From: Selenomonas sp. F0473 | GTDB lineage: Bacteria; Bacillota; Negativicutes; Selenomonadales; Selenomonadaceae | DNA length: 64,000 nt | Reading direction: 5' to 3' | NCBI RefSeq assembly: GCF_000315545.1 | Contig: NZ_JH992902.1 | Span: 1,597,893-1,661,892 of the forward strand | Part shown: positions 1 through 8,704 of the stretch, one piece after another | How positions within the stretch are numbered: the first letter of the stretch is position 1 | Layout: the number at the start of each line of letters is the position of its first letter | Translations under genes and position numbers: made by a program | The notes under the pieces: generated by a model | What the model saw: only the letters and a program-made list of their open reading frames with translations | Database searches by the model: none | What the model was told of the DNA's origin: nothing

Positions 1-1
1 A

Positions 2-1174
2 CGCGGCCGCATCGGCGAGGTGATCTCCGCCGGAAGCCTCAGGACGCCCGCGATCATCCGCAGTCACGGCGGGCGTCCGCGCGCGATTGAGACGGGCGAG
101 CTCAGCATCGATATCAGCTTCATCGCCGCGTCCGCAGCCGACGACTACGGCAACGCGAACGGCACGGGCGGAAAGAACAACTGCGGTACGCTCGGCTATG
201 CGGTCGCCGATGCGCGCTATGCCGACCGCGTCGTCGTCGTCACGGATACGCTCGTCCCGTTTCCTAATTCGCCCGCGCCGATCGCGGCGATCGACGTGGA
301 CTGTGTCGTGGTCGTGGACGAAATCGGCGATCCGAAGAAAATCGGCACGAAAGAGGCGCGCGTTACGGAGGACCCGCGCAATCTGATGATGGCGGAGAAC
401 TGCGCGAGGATCATCGCGGCAACCCCGTATTTTAAGGACGGGTTCTCCTTCCAGACCGGCGTCGGCGGGCCGTCGCTCGCGGTCAACCGCTATCTCGAGT
501 CCTATATGCGCGAACGCGGCATTGTGATGGGCTTTGCGCTCGGCGGCATGGGGGGCAACGTCTGCGATCTCATGGACAAGGGGCTCGTGCGCAAACTCCT
601 CGATACCCAGGATTTTGACACAAAGGCAATCGAACATCTCGCGGCGCACCCGGACAAACACCTTGAGATCTCCACGAGCGAGTACGCGAACCCCGCGAAT
701 AAGGGGGCGTATGTGAACAAGCTGGACTTCGTCGTGCTCGCGGCGCTCGAAGTCGACACGGATTTCAACGTCAACGTACTGACCGGCTCGGACGGCGTGC
801 TGCGCGGCGCGCCCGGCGGACACCCGGACACGGCTGCGGGGAGCAAGTGCTGCATCATCGTCACGCCGCTCGTGCGCGGGCGCATGGCGACGGTCTGCAA
901 GAAAGTCGTTACGGTGACGACGCCCGGCGACTGTGTGGACGTCGTCGTGACGGATTACGGCATCGCGGTCAATCCCATGCGCGGAGATCTCGTCGCCTGC
1001 CTCGACGCCGCGGGCATCGCGCACACGACGATCGAGGCGCTGCAGGAAAAAGCGTACAGTCTCGTCGGCACGCCCGACGAACTCGAATGGGAGGACCGGG
1101 TCATCGCCGTGCTCGAGGCGCGCGACGGAACGATCCTCGACGTCGTGCGCAAAATCAAGCCGCTGCAGATCTAA
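2..1174 (+). CDS. citF: Citrate lyase alpha subunit, 3' part (citrate CoA-transferase)
   Basis: The reading frame is open from the window edge, so the N-terminus is missing; about 390 of the roughly 510 residues usual for CitF are present. CitF is the alpha subunit of cytoplasmic citrate lyase and moves the acyl carrier protein thioester onto citrate before the beta subunit cleaves it to oxaloacetate and acetate. Family-like stretches include SADDYGNANG-type residues near the start (AADDYGNANG), KNNCGTLGYA, and GGMGGNVCDLMDKGLVRKL. The stop lies 135 bases before the citG start. The citG neighbour and the following citrate-type transporter support the assignment to anaerobic citrate fermentation. 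The remaining cit genes presumably lie to the left of the window. Confidence 0.93.
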   Translation, partial: RGRIGEVISAGSLRTPAIIRSHGGRPRAIETGELSIDISFIAASAADDYGNANGTGGKNNCGTLGYAVADARYADRVVVVTDTLVPFPNSPAPIAAIDVDCVVVVDEIGDPKKIGTKEARVTEDPRNLMMAENCARIIAATPYFKDGFSFQTGVGGPSLAVNRYLESYMRERGIVMGFALGGMGGNVCDLMDKGLVRKLLDTQDFDTKAIEHLAAHPDKHLEISTSEYANPANKGAYVNKLDFVVLAALEVDTDFNVNVLTGSDGVLRGAPGGHPDTAAGSKCCIIVTPLVRGRMATVCKKVVTVTTPGDCVDVVVTDYGIAVNPMRGDLVACLDAAGIAHTTIEALQEKAYSLVGTPDELEWEDRVIAVLEARDGTILDVVRKIKPLQI

Positions 1175-1309
1175 GGATTGCTCGGCGGGGGATGTGCCCG
1201 CGGGGGACACGCCGCCGCCAAAGGGGGGCGGCGAGACGCCCTCTCGGCGCAAGCACGGCGTATGTCGGATCAGTTTTCCGGTATCAAGGGAGAGCGAGGT
1301 GGCGAAAGG

Positions 1310-2164
1310 ATGGACCGAGCCGCGCAAATCGCGTCGCTCGCGCTCGAGGCCCTGCTCGCGGAGGCGGCGGCAACGCCGAAACCGGGGCTCGTCGACCGCG
1401 CGAACTGCGGCGCGCATGCGGACATGGACTTCTTCACCTTTCAGCGGTCGGCGGCGGCGATCGCGCCGTTCCTGCCCGTCTTCGTCCGCACGGGCATAGA
1501 CCATACGGGCGACGCGTCCGCGCTGCTCGCTCTGCTCCGGCCCGTCGGCATGGAAGCGGAGCGCGCGATGTTCGCGCGTACCGGCGGCGTCAATACGCAC
1601 AAGGGAGCGATCTTCAGCTTCGGCGTGCTCCTCGGCGCCGCAGGGCTGGCGCTGCGGCGGGATGAAAAATGCACGGCGGAGCACGTACTCGATCTTGTCA
1701 AAGAGATCTGTGCGGGAATCTGCCGCCGTCATTTTGACAGCCTGGATACGTGCGGCCCCAAGACGAAAGGAGACGCGGCGTATCTCGCCTGCGGGGCGAC
1801 GGGCGCGCGCGGGACGGCGGAGGCCGGGTTCCCGCTGGTGAGTCGTATCGCTCTGCCCCTCTATCGCGCGCTGCTGGATAAGGGCATGTCCGTGAACGAT
1901 GCGCTCGTCGACGTCCTCATCGCGCTCATCGGGCTCAACGACGATACGAACATCCTCAGCCGCCATCACCTCGGCGTCCTGCACAGCGCGCAGGCGACGG
2001 CCCGCCGCGCCGAAGCGCTTGGCGGAATGGCGGCGCCCGAAGGCCGCGCGGCGATCTTGCGGATGGACGCGGACTTTATTGAAGAGTGGATCAGTCCGGG
2101 CGGATCGGCGGATCTCCTCGCCGTCACACATTTTCTCTATGCGCTCGAACGCGCGGAGGGATAA
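1310..2164 (+). CDS. citG: Triphosphoribosyl-dephospho-CoA synthase
   Basis: CitG condenses ATP with dephospho-CoA to give the precursor of the citrate lyase prosthetic group. The 284-residue product has the expected family length and the conserved stretches KPGLVDRANCGAHADMDFF near residue 25, GVNTHKGAIFS, and GLNDDTNILSRHH near the C-terminus. The frame is open further upstream, but the ATG at 1310 gives MDRAAQIASLALEALL, which matches the family N-terminus, and a purine-rich GAGCGAGGTGGCGAAAGG precedes it. The 135-base gap after citF contains only GC-rich hairpin-prone sequence. It belongs to the citF-citG-transporter operon. Confidence 0.93.
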   Translation: MDRAAQIASLALEALLAEAAATPKPGLVDRANCGAHADMDFFTFQRSAAAIAPFLPVFVRTGIDHTGDASALLALLRPVGMEAERAMFARTGGVNTHKGAIFSFGVLLGAAGLALRRDEKCTAEHVLDLVKEICAGICRRHFDSLDTCGPKTKGDAAYLACGATGARGTAEAGFPLVSRIALPLYRALLDKGMSVNDALVDVLIALIGLNDDTNILSRHHLGVLHSAQATARRAEALGGMAAPEGRAAILRMDADFIEEWISPGGSADLLAVTHFLYALERAEG

Positions 2165-2206
2165 CGTTCCCGCGCGCTGATGAAATACGTAAAAGGAGGG
2201 ACTTTT

Positions 2207-3532
2207 ATGCTGTTGGCCATCACCGGTTTCGTTATGATTTTCCTGATCATCTACTGCCTGCTGCAAACGAAGGCGCATCCGACGCCCGTGTTTGTCATCG
2301 TGCCGCTCGTCTGTGCCGTCGTCTGCGGGTTCGATTTCAAACAGATCGCGGAGTTCGTCAAGAGCGGCGTGACGACGACCATGCCGGTCGCCGTGCTCTT
2401 CATCTTCTCCATCGTCTATTTCTCCATCATGTCGGAGGTCGGGCTGTTCGACCCGCTCGTCGACTTCCTCGTAAAACACGCGGGCTCGAACGTCGTTCTC
2501 GTCACGGTGGCGACGGCGTGTATCGCCACGATCGCACACCTCGACGGCGCGCTCGCCGCAACGCTGCTCGTGACGATCCCCGCGATGCTGCCGATCTACA
2601 AACGCCTGCATATCCGTCCCGTCGTCCTCTGCGTCATCATCGGCGCGGCGATGAGTATCATGAACCTGCTGCCGTGGGGCGGCCCCGTCGCGCGGGTCGG
2701 CGTGATCCTCGATACGGATGTCAACGCGCTCTGGCACACGTTGATCCCGCTGCAGATCGTCGGCGTCGGCATGGTGCTCGTCTTCGCCGCGTTCATGGGC
2801 GTCTTGGAAAAGCGGCGCGGCGCGGGCGCCGTGCCGACGGGCAAGGCTGCCCGGCTCGACGAGGACGCCTCGTCCGCCAAGCAGGTCACCGCGGAGGAAG
2901 CCGCGGCGCTCAAGCGGCCGAAACTCTTTTGGTTCAACCTTATCCTTACGGTCGGCGTGATCGCGCTGCTCTGCTTTACGAAGATCCAGCTGTACGCCGC
3001 CTTTATGATCGGTCTTTCGCTCGCGCTTATCGTGAACTTTCCCGACCCGAAGATGCAGGCGGCGCGCATCCGCGCGCACGCGGGCGAGGCGCTCGGCGTG
3101 CCGATGATTCTCCTCGCGTCGGGCGTGTTCCTCGGCGTGCTGACGGGCAGCAAGATGCTCGAGGCGATGGCCGAGACGCTCGTCATGATCATCCCGGGCT
3201 TTCTCGGCCCGTACTTCCATATCGTCATGGGCATATTGGCCGTTCCCATCGGCATGATGCTCGGGACGAGCCCGTATTTCTTCGGGCTCCTGCCGCTTGC
3301 GATCGGCGTCGGCGAGCAGTACGGCATCTCCCCCGAGAACATGTCGCACGCCATGCTGATCGGCAAGAACTTTGCCGTCCTTGTCACGCCGCACGCGGCG
3401 ACGACGTTTCTCTGCTGCGGCCTTGCGGGCATCTCCATCAAGGACCTCCTGCGGTTCTGCACGCCGTGGCTCTGGCTGCTCTCCATCATTTCTCTGTTCT
3501 TTGCCATTCTGCTCGGGATCGTTACGGTTTAG
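2207..3532 (+). CDS. CitMHS-family citrate (metal-citrate) transporter
   Basis: A 441-residue integral membrane protein with about a dozen hydrophobic segments and a charged cytoplasmic loop near residues 205-240. Sequences such as LLPWGGPVARVGVILDTD, IAHLDGALAATLLVTIPAMLP and VLVTPHAATTFLCCGLAGI fit the CitMHS family of secondary citrate carriers. An in-frame ATG lies at 2180, but AAAAGGAGGG at 2191-2200 is ideally placed for the ATG at 2207. Position behind citF and citG supports citrate as substrate. Whether free citrate or a Mg or Ca complex is carried cannot be read from the sequence. A strong terminator follows. Confidence 0.85.
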   Translation: MLLAITGFVMIFLIIYCLLQTKAHPTPVFVIVPLVCAVVCGFDFKQIAEFVKSGVTTTMPVAVLFIFSIVYFSIMSEVGLFDPLVDFLVKHAGSNVVLVTVATACIATIAHLDGALAATLLVTIPAMLPIYKRLHIRPVVLCVIIGAAMSIMNLLPWGGPVARVGVILDTDVNALWHTLIPLQIVGVGMVLVFAAFMGVLEKRRGAGAVPTGKAARLDEDASSAKQVTAEEAAALKRPKLFWFNLILTVGVIALLCFTKIQLYAAFMIGLSLALIVNFPDPKMQAARIRAHAGEALGVPMILLASGVFLGVLTGSKMLEAMAETLVMIIPGFLGPYFHIVMGILAVPIGMMLGTSPYFFGLLPLAIGVGEQYGISPENMSHAMLIGKNFAVLVTPHAATTFLCCGLAGISIKDLLRFCTPWLWLLSIISLFFAILLGIVTV

Positions 3533-3558
3533 GCAGCGTGCAAATCTATAACGAAGAC

Positions 3559-3605
3559 AAAAACGGCACAGCAGGTGTATGGATTCCTGCTGTGCCGTTT
3601 TTCTA
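3559..3605. terminator. Bidirectional intrinsic terminator between the cit operon and purA
   Basis: A perfect 17-bp inverted repeat (AAAAACGGCACAGCAGG and its complement, loop of ten bases) has A and T tracts on both sides. It lies between convergent genes, 26 bases after the transporter stop and 16 bases beyond the purA stop, so it can end transcription from both strands. Confidence 0.9.
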
Positions 3606-3618
3606 TGTGCCGCGGTTG

Positions 3619-4905
3619 TTAGAACAACTTCTCCGCGAGCACAATCGTCTGTTCGCGCGAGGGGCCGACGGAGACGATGCCGAGGGCGATGCTCGTGACC
3701 TCCGCCATGCGCGCGAGGTAGCGGCGCGCGTTCTCTGGGAGCGCGTCATAGCTGCGGATGCCGGAGATGTCGGTCTGCCAGCCCGGGAAGGTCTCGTAGA
3801 TCGGCTCGACCTCGGCGAGGACATTCAGGCTTGCGGGGACGCCTTTGAGGACTTCGCCCTTGTACCGGTAGCCCATGCAGATCTTGATCTCGTCGAATCC
3901 GTCGAGGATGTCGAGACGCGTGACCGCCATGTAGTCAATGCCCGAGAGCATCCCCGCGTGGCGGACAACGACGGCATCGAGCCAGCCTGTGCGGCGCGGA
4001 CGCCCCGTTACTGTGCCGAACTCATGTCCTGCGCGGCGCAGTTCCTCGCCGATGTCGTTCAGCTGCTCGGTGGGGAAAGGTCCCTCGCCGACGCGCGTGC
4101 AGTACGCCTTCACGACGCCGACGACGGTGTCGATCCTCTTCGGCGCAACGCCCGCGCCGATGGTGACGCCGCCCGAGATGGGATGCGAGGCGGTGACGTA
4201 CGGATAGGTGCCGTAATCGATGTCGAGCATCGTTGCCTGTGCGCCCTCGAAGAGGATCTTGCGCCCCTCTGCGATCTCCTCGTTGACGAGGGGGATCGTG
4301 TCGGTGACGAAGGGGCGCAGACGCTCGGCGTAGCCCTTGTATTCGGCGAGCAGATCCTCGTAGACGAGCGGCGCGTGGTCGTACGCCGCCGCGAGCTCCG
4401 CGTTCTTGCGTTCGAGGTTCTTTTTGAGTTTTTTTGCAAACTCGTCGCCGTCCATGAGATCGCAGACGCGAATGCCGACGCGGTCGTCGCGGTCCATATA
4501 GCAGGGACCGATGCCGCGCCCCGTCGTGCCGATCTTGTCCGCGCCGCGCTGCGCGTCGCCGATGCCGTCCATCAGACGGTGATAGGGCATGACGACGTGC
4601 GCCCGGTCGGAGATGCGAATATTCGACGCGTCGATGCCGCGCGCCGCGAGGGCGTCCATTTCCTGTAAACATACCTCGGGATCAAAGGCAACGCCGTTCG
4701 CGATGATGTTGTGCGTCCCCTTGTAGAGGATGCCGGACGGCAGCAGGCGCAGCTTGTACTCCTCGCCGGCCGCAACGACCGTGTGCCCCGCGTTGCAGCC
4801 GCCCTGATAGCGGACGACGGTGTCGGCGCGCTCCGCGAGGTAATCGACGATCTTTCCTTTTCCTTCGTCGCCCCATTGTGTGCCCGTGATAACGATGGTT
4901 GACAT
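3619..4905 (-). CDS. purA: Adenylosuccinate synthetase
   Basis: PurA uses GTP to join IMP and aspartate into adenylosuccinate, the first committed step to AMP. The 428-residue length is standard. The GTP-binding N-terminus GTQWGDEGKGKIVD (catalytic Asp in WGDEGKGK), GGCNAGHTVV, the IMP-binding GTTGRGIGPCY and C-terminal VSVGPSREQTI are all present. AAGGGGACTGAG precedes the ATG. It lies 34 bases downstream of purB and is probably co-transcribed with it, so consecutive steps of adenylate synthesis are encoded together. Confidence 0.98.
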   Translation of the reverse strand: MSTIVITGTQWGDEGKGKIVDYLAERADTVVRYQGGCNAGHTVVAAGEEYKLRLLPSGILYKGTHNIIANGVAFDPEVCLQEMDALAARGIDASNIRISDRAHVVMPYHRLMDGIGDAQRGADKIGTTGRGIGPCYMDRDDRVGIRVCDLMDGDEFAKKLKKNLERKNAELAAAYDHAPLVYEDLLAEYKGYAERLRPFVTDTIPLVNEEIAEGRKILFEGAQATMLDIDYGTYPYVTASHPISGGVTIGAGVAPKRIDTVVGVVKAYCTRVGEGPFPTEQLNDIGEELRRAGHEFGTVTGRPRRTGWLDAVVVRHAGMLSGIDYMAVTRLDILDGFDEIKICMGYRYKGEVLKGVPASLNVLAEVEPIYETFPGWQTDISGIRSYDALPENARRYLARMAEVTSIALGIVSVGPSREQTIVLAEKLF

Positions 4906-4939
4906 GATCTCAGTCCCCTTTTTCTAAAAACCCGTTCCC

Positions 4940-6232
4940 TTACAGGTCAAAACGCTTGAAGATTTCATCCACGTTGCGGAGAAAATACTTATAATCAAAG
5001 CAGTCGTCTATCTCCTGCACTGTCAAATACGAGGAGATGTCCGCGTCGTGTTCGATGTTCGTGCGGAAATCCTCTTTTTCGAGCCAGCGTTTCATGGCGT
5101 TGCGCTGTACCCATACATACGCGGTCTGGCGCATGACGCCCTTATTCACGAGCGCCGTGAGGATGCGCTGACTGTAGATGAGCCCGCCCGTGCGCCCCAT
5201 ATTGTGGAGCATGGCGTCGGGATAGACGAGGAGCTTGTCGACGATGCCCGTGAGCTTTGCGAGGCAGTAGTCCACGTTGATCGTGCTGTCCGGCAGGATG
5301 ACGCGTTCGACGGAGGAGTGCGAGATGTCGCGCTCATGCCAGAGCGTCATGTCCTCGAGCGCCGCGACGGCGTTGCCGCGTACGAGACGCGCCATGCCTG
5401 AGACGCGCTCGCAGTTGATGGGGTTGCGCTTGTGCGGCATCGCGGACGAGCCCTTTTGCCCCGCCTTGAAGAACTCCTCCGCTTCGCGGATGTCCGTGCG
5501 CTGGAGATTGCGGATCTCGGTCGCGATTTTCTCCATCGTGCCCGCGATGATGGCAAGCGTCGTGACGAGCTCGGCATGGCGGTCGCGCTGGATGACCTGC
5601 GTCGCGAGGCGGACGGGCATGAGGCCGAGCCGTTTGCAGGTCAGCGCCTCGATGCGCATGTCGATGTTGGAGTAGGTGCCGACCGCGCCCGAGAGCTTGC
5701 CGACGGAGACGATCTCCTGCGCGCGCGTCAGCCGTTCGATGTCGCGTTCGATTTCCGCGCTCCAAAGGAGGAGTTTTAGCCCGAACGTCATCGGCTCCGC
5801 GTGGATGCCGTGGGTACGCCCGATGCACGGCGTATGGCGGAACTCGTCCGCACGGCGGCGGAGGACGGTGCGGAACTCCCGGAGTCCTTTGAGAATCAGC
5901 CCGGCGGCGTCGCGCATCATGATGCAGTACGCCGTGTCCTTCACGTCGCTTGAGGTCAGGCCTTTGTGGATGTATTTGGAGTCTTCGCCGACATTCTCCT
6001 CAAGGTTCGTGAGGAAGGCGATGATGTCGTGGTCGGTCGTCTTTTCGATCTCGTTGATGCGGGCGACGTCGAACTTCGCCGTGCGGCGGATGTTCTCCAC
6101 GGCCGCGGCGGGAATCTCCCCGAGTTCCGCCATCGCCTCGCACGCCGCGATCTCGACGTTCAGGATGGTCTGCCACTCGTTCTCGATCGACCAGAGACGC
6201 CCCATCTCCGGCCGCGTATAGCGCTTGATCAT
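4940..6232 (-). CDS. purB: Adenylosuccinate lyase
   Basis: PurB removes fumarate from SAICAR and from adenylosuccinate in purine synthesis. The 430-residue product carries the fumarase/aspartase superfamily signature GSSAMPHKRNP, the upstream TSSDVKDTA, and GRTHGIHAEPMTFG, where the catalytic His lies. An upstream in-frame start would add 14 residues, but AGGAGGATTTTG sits immediately before the ATG at 6232, giving MIKRYTRPEMGRLWS, the family N-terminus. First gene of the purB-purA unit, with a good promoter 47 bases upstream. Confidence 0.98.
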   Translation of the reverse strand: MIKRYTRPEMGRLWSIENEWQTILNVEIAACEAMAELGEIPAAAVENIRRTAKFDVARINEIEKTTDHDIIAFLTNLEENVGEDSKYIHKGLTSSDVKDTAYCIMMRDAAGLILKGLREFRTVLRRRADEFRHTPCIGRTHGIHAEPMTFGLKLLLWSAEIERDIERLTRAQEIVSVGKLSGAVGTYSNIDMRIEALTCKRLGLMPVRLATQVIQRDRHAELVTTLAIIAGTMEKIATEIRNLQRTDIREAEEFFKAGQKGSSAMPHKRNPINCERVSGMARLVRGNAVAALEDMTLWHERDISHSSVERVILPDSTINVDYCLAKLTGIVDKLLVYPDAMLHNMGRTGGLIYSQRILTALVNKGVMRQTAYVWVQRNAMKRWLEKEDFRTNIEHDADISSYLTVQEIDDCFDYKYFLRNVDEIFKRFDL

Positions 6233-6278
6233 CAAAATCCTCCTGCGCGCATGCGCATAGACATAAAACAACACTTAT

Positions 6279-6307
6279 ATCATATATCCCCATGCGGCGA
6301 ATGTCAA
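6279..6307 (-). promoter_or_regulatory. Promoter of purB-purA
   Basis: On the minus strand TTGACA (6307-6302) and TATGAT (6284-6279) are separated by 17 bases, a near-consensus vegetative sigma factor promoter placed 47 bases before the purB start. Confidence 0.75.
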
Positions 6308-6365
6308 CGGGCGCGGCGCTCCGTGGGGACGATTTTACAGGAATACGGGCGTAGCCGGCGTTCCA

Positions 6366-6394
6366 TTTCTATTTCAGACGTTCTGCGGTATAAT
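6366..6394 (+). promoter_or_regulatory. Probable promoter of the PPP-type phosphatase gene
   Basis: A perfect TATAAT at 6389-6394 lies 24 bases before the start codon; the -35 (TTTCTA, 17-base spacer) is weak. An AGAAAGGAGG ribosome binding site follows at 6401-6410. Confidence 0.55.
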
Positions 6395-6418
6395 AGAAAA
6401 AGAAAGGAGGCGTGTGCG

Positions 6419-7192
6419 ATGGCATTTCGGCGGATCTTAGCCGTGGGGGATGTGCACGGCGACGCGGCGCGGCTGCGGGCGCTGTGGAACGAGATTTCAT
6501 TTGACGACGCGCAGGATCTGCTCGTCTTTCTCGGGGACTATATCGACCGCGGCCCCGCGCCTGCAGAGGCGCTTGCCTTTGTGCGTATGCAGACGGAGCG
6601 GAACGAGAACGTGCACGCCCTCATCGGCAATCATGAGGCGATGATGCTCGCGTATCTCGCCGAGAACGGGATCGACGGTTTCGCCCCGACGCATCTTTGG
6701 CAGTGCAACGGCGGCGATGCGACGCTCCGCAGGCTTGCCGCGCTGCCGCGCGCGGAGGCGGAGGAACTGATCCGTTTTGTCAAGGGGCTGCCGCTCTATT
6801 TCAGGATGAGCTATGAGGGGCGGAGCATCCTCTTCGTTCACGCGGGCATCGATCCCGCGCGTGAGAAACAGCGCGAACGGGATCTGCTCTGGATCCGGGA
6901 CGTTTTTTTTGAGCGTTATGCCGGCGAGGAACTCATCGTCGTGGGGCACACGCCGACACAGTTCCTCGGCGCGCGGCGAGATCTTACGCGCACGGCGCCG
7001 ATCTTCTTTCCGAACAACATCGTCGCCTGCGATACGGGCGGCTTCCTCCCGGGCGGGCGCATCAGCTGCGTGGACGTGCGGCGGTATCTGGATCTGCGCG
7101 CACGCGGCGGGATGCCGACGGCGGACGAGATCGCCTCCTGTTATGTGCAGAGCGCGGCAAAAGGCGCCGCCCACACGGCGAAAAATACTTGA
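6419..7192 (+). CDS. PPP-family metallophosphatase (serine/threonine phosphatase-like)
   Basis: A 257-residue soluble protein with the full set of calcineurin-like PPP motifs in order: GDVHGD near residue 10, GDYIDRGP near 40, GNHE near 75, VHAG near 145 and GHTPT near 180. These bind the two-metal centre. Relatives include bacterial PrpA-type protein phosphatases and ApaH-like dinucleotide hydrolases, so the substrate could be a phosphoprotein or a small nucleotide; the sequence does not decide. The ATG at 6419 is chosen because AGAAAGGAGG sits just before it; the frame is open far upstream but without a start signal. Confidence 0.85.
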   Translation: MAFRRILAVGDVHGDAARLRALWNEISFDDAQDLLVFLGDYIDRGPAPAEALAFVRMQTERNENVHALIGNHEAMMLAYLAENGIDGFAPTHLWQCNGGDATLRRLAALPRAEAEELIRFVKGLPLYFRMSYEGRSILFVHAGIDPAREKQRERDLLWIRDVFFERYAGEELIVVGHTPTQFLGARRDLTRTAPIFFPNNIVACDTGGFLPGGRISCVDVRRYLDLRARGGMPTADEIASCYVQSAAKGAAHTAKNT

Positions 7193-7219
7193 CTTGGAGC
7201 GCACGCGAGGGGGTATCAT
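7189..7219 (+). promoter_or_regulatory. Possible promoter of the Tat metallophosphoesterase gene
   Basis: TTGACT (7189-7194), overlapping the stop codon of the preceding gene, and TATCAT (7214-7219) with a long 19-base spacer. The 75-base gap would otherwise carry no start signal. Confidence 0.4.
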
Positions 7220-7267
7220 GTAAATTCGCACGACGCTCGAATCTATCTCTACAGAAAGGAAAACGAT

Positions 7268-8629
7268 ATGGGAGATCATCAGCCTATCAGCCGCCGCACA
7301 TTCATCAAAGCCGCCGCCGTGGTGACCGGCGTAATCGCGGCAGGCGGCGCGGCGGTTCTGCGTCTGGGGGCATTCGGGCGCGTCTTGGATACGGCGCCGC
7401 ACGAACTGCCGGGGTCGCTCTATGTGGAACGCCTGCGCCAGATCGTCACGCAGGATCCGGGACATACGCGCGTCATTATGTGGGAAGCCGCGCGTGCAGA
7501 GGGCCTCGTCGTAGAGGTGTGCGAGGAGGGGGCGGCAGAGGGAAATGCGCGCAGGTTCCCCGCATCCGCGGCCTATTTTTCAGACGACGGCATCGATGTG
7601 CGTCAGTATACCGCGGCGGTGGAGGGCCTCTCGCCGGGCACATCCTACCGGTACCGCGTTGCCGCGGGCGATACGGCGACGAACTGGCAGCCGCTTTTTG
7701 CGCCCGCCCGGGATGAGACGTATAAAATGCTCATCTTTCCGGATTCGCAGTCGAGCGACTATTCCGATTGGATACGGATGGCGCATCTCGCATGGGCGCG
7801 GAACACGGACGCGCAGATCTTCTGCAATATGGGGGATCTGGTGGACAACGGCGAAGACCGTGCGCAGTGGGTCGCTTTTTTCTCCGGGATCGACGAGATG
7901 CAGCGTGCGATACCGTTTGTGCCCGTCATGGGGAACCACGAAACGTATGACCGCAGCTGGAAGGTGCGCCTCCCCGCGGCATATCTCAATTATTTTGACG
8001 TGCCGAAAAACGGGAGCATGCAGTTCGAGCGCTATTATTATTCCTTTGATTACGGCGACGTGCATTACGTCGTCCTCTGCACGCAGCAGCAGGAGATCGG
8101 GGACTTCAAAGACGGACTCGTGGAGGAACAGCTCGCGTGGATCCGCCGGGACATCAATGCGCGGCGCAGGAAATGGAACGTCGTCCTCATGCATAAGGAC
8201 GTCCTGCAGTACCGTATCAACGGGCGTCCCGAACGAACCGAGGGGTTCAGCGAGGACGGGAATATATGGATGCCGGTCTTTGATGAACTCGGAATCGACA
8301 TTGTATTTACAGCGCATTTACATACCTACCGCAATCGCGGGCATATCTTTCACTTTGCTAAGACGCCGGACAAGAAGGGACCGCTGTACATCATCACGGG
8401 CGTCGCGGGCAACGTCCGCTACCCGAACCTCTGGGTCGATCATGCGATGGACGAGGCGACGCTCCCGCAGCCCGAGACCGACAACTACCTCACGATGGAG
8501 GTCGGGGCGGATGCCGTCGAGATCGCGTGCTTCCTGCCCGACGGCACCGAGATGGATCGCGTGCGGGTGGAGAAAAATAAATCGTTGAAAAAACGAGACG
8601 GCCGGCAGCGAGGCACGTCTCATTTTTAG
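7268..8629 (+). CDS. Tat-exported metallophosphoesterase with purple acid phosphatase-like architecture
   Basis: The 453-residue protein starts with a twin-arginine signal (SRRTFIKAAAVV, then a hydrophobic Ala/Gly stretch), so a folded, cofactor-loaded enzyme is exported to the periplasm. Residues about 55-140 form a fibronectin III-like domain ending in VEGLSPGTSYRYRVAAGD, typical of the N-terminal domain of purple acid phosphatases. The catalytic domain then shows NMGDLVDNGED, VMGNHETY, LMHKDV and FTAHLHTY, the metal ligands of the calcineurin-like fold. AGAAAGGAAAACGAT precedes the ATG. The substrate is probably a phosphoester available in the periplasm. It stands alone between two terminators or promoters, and its stop is followed by a convergent terminator. 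Confidence 0.87.
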   Translation: MGDHQPISRRTFIKAAAVVTGVIAAGGAAVLRLGAFGRVLDTAPHELPGSLYVERLRQIVTQDPGHTRVIMWEAARAEGLVVEVCEEGAAEGNARRFPASAAYFSDDGIDVRQYTAAVEGLSPGTSYRYRVAAGDTATNWQPLFAPARDETYKMLIFPDSQSSDYSDWIRMAHLAWARNTDAQIFCNMGDLVDNGEDRAQWVAFFSGIDEMQRAIPFVPVMGNHETYDRSWKVRLPAAYLNYFDVPKNGSMQFERYYYSFDYGDVHYVVLCTQQQEIGDFKDGLVEEQLAWIRRDINARRRKWNVVLMHKDVLQYRINGRPERTEGFSEDGNIWMPVFDELGIDIVFTAHLHTYRNRGHIFHFAKTPDKKGPLYIITGVAGNVRYPNLWVDHAMDEATLPQPETDNYLTMEVGADAVEIACFLPDGTEMDRVRVEKNKSLKKRDGRQRGTSHF

Positions 8630-8642
8630 CGTTTCGGGATAG

Positions 8643-8690
8643 AAAAACCGCCCCATCATGGCCGTGAAACCATGATGGGGCGGTTCGTTT
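8643..8690. terminator. Bidirectional intrinsic terminator after the giant adhesin gene
   Basis: A perfect 16-bp stem (8646-8661 with 8670-8685, AACCGCCCCATCATGG) with loop CCGTGAAA; A residues on the left give the U tract for minus-strand transcripts and CGTTTT lies on the right. It separates the converging metallophosphoesterase and adhesin genes. Confidence 0.85.
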
Positions 8691-8704
8691 TGAGAGACTT
8701 GCGT

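Noticed and set aside
2086-4668. An 860-codon plus-strand frame crossing the transporter gene, the terminator and purA
   Set aside because: It runs through a strong bidirectional terminator and out of frame with two well-supported genes; its product has no recognisable domain.
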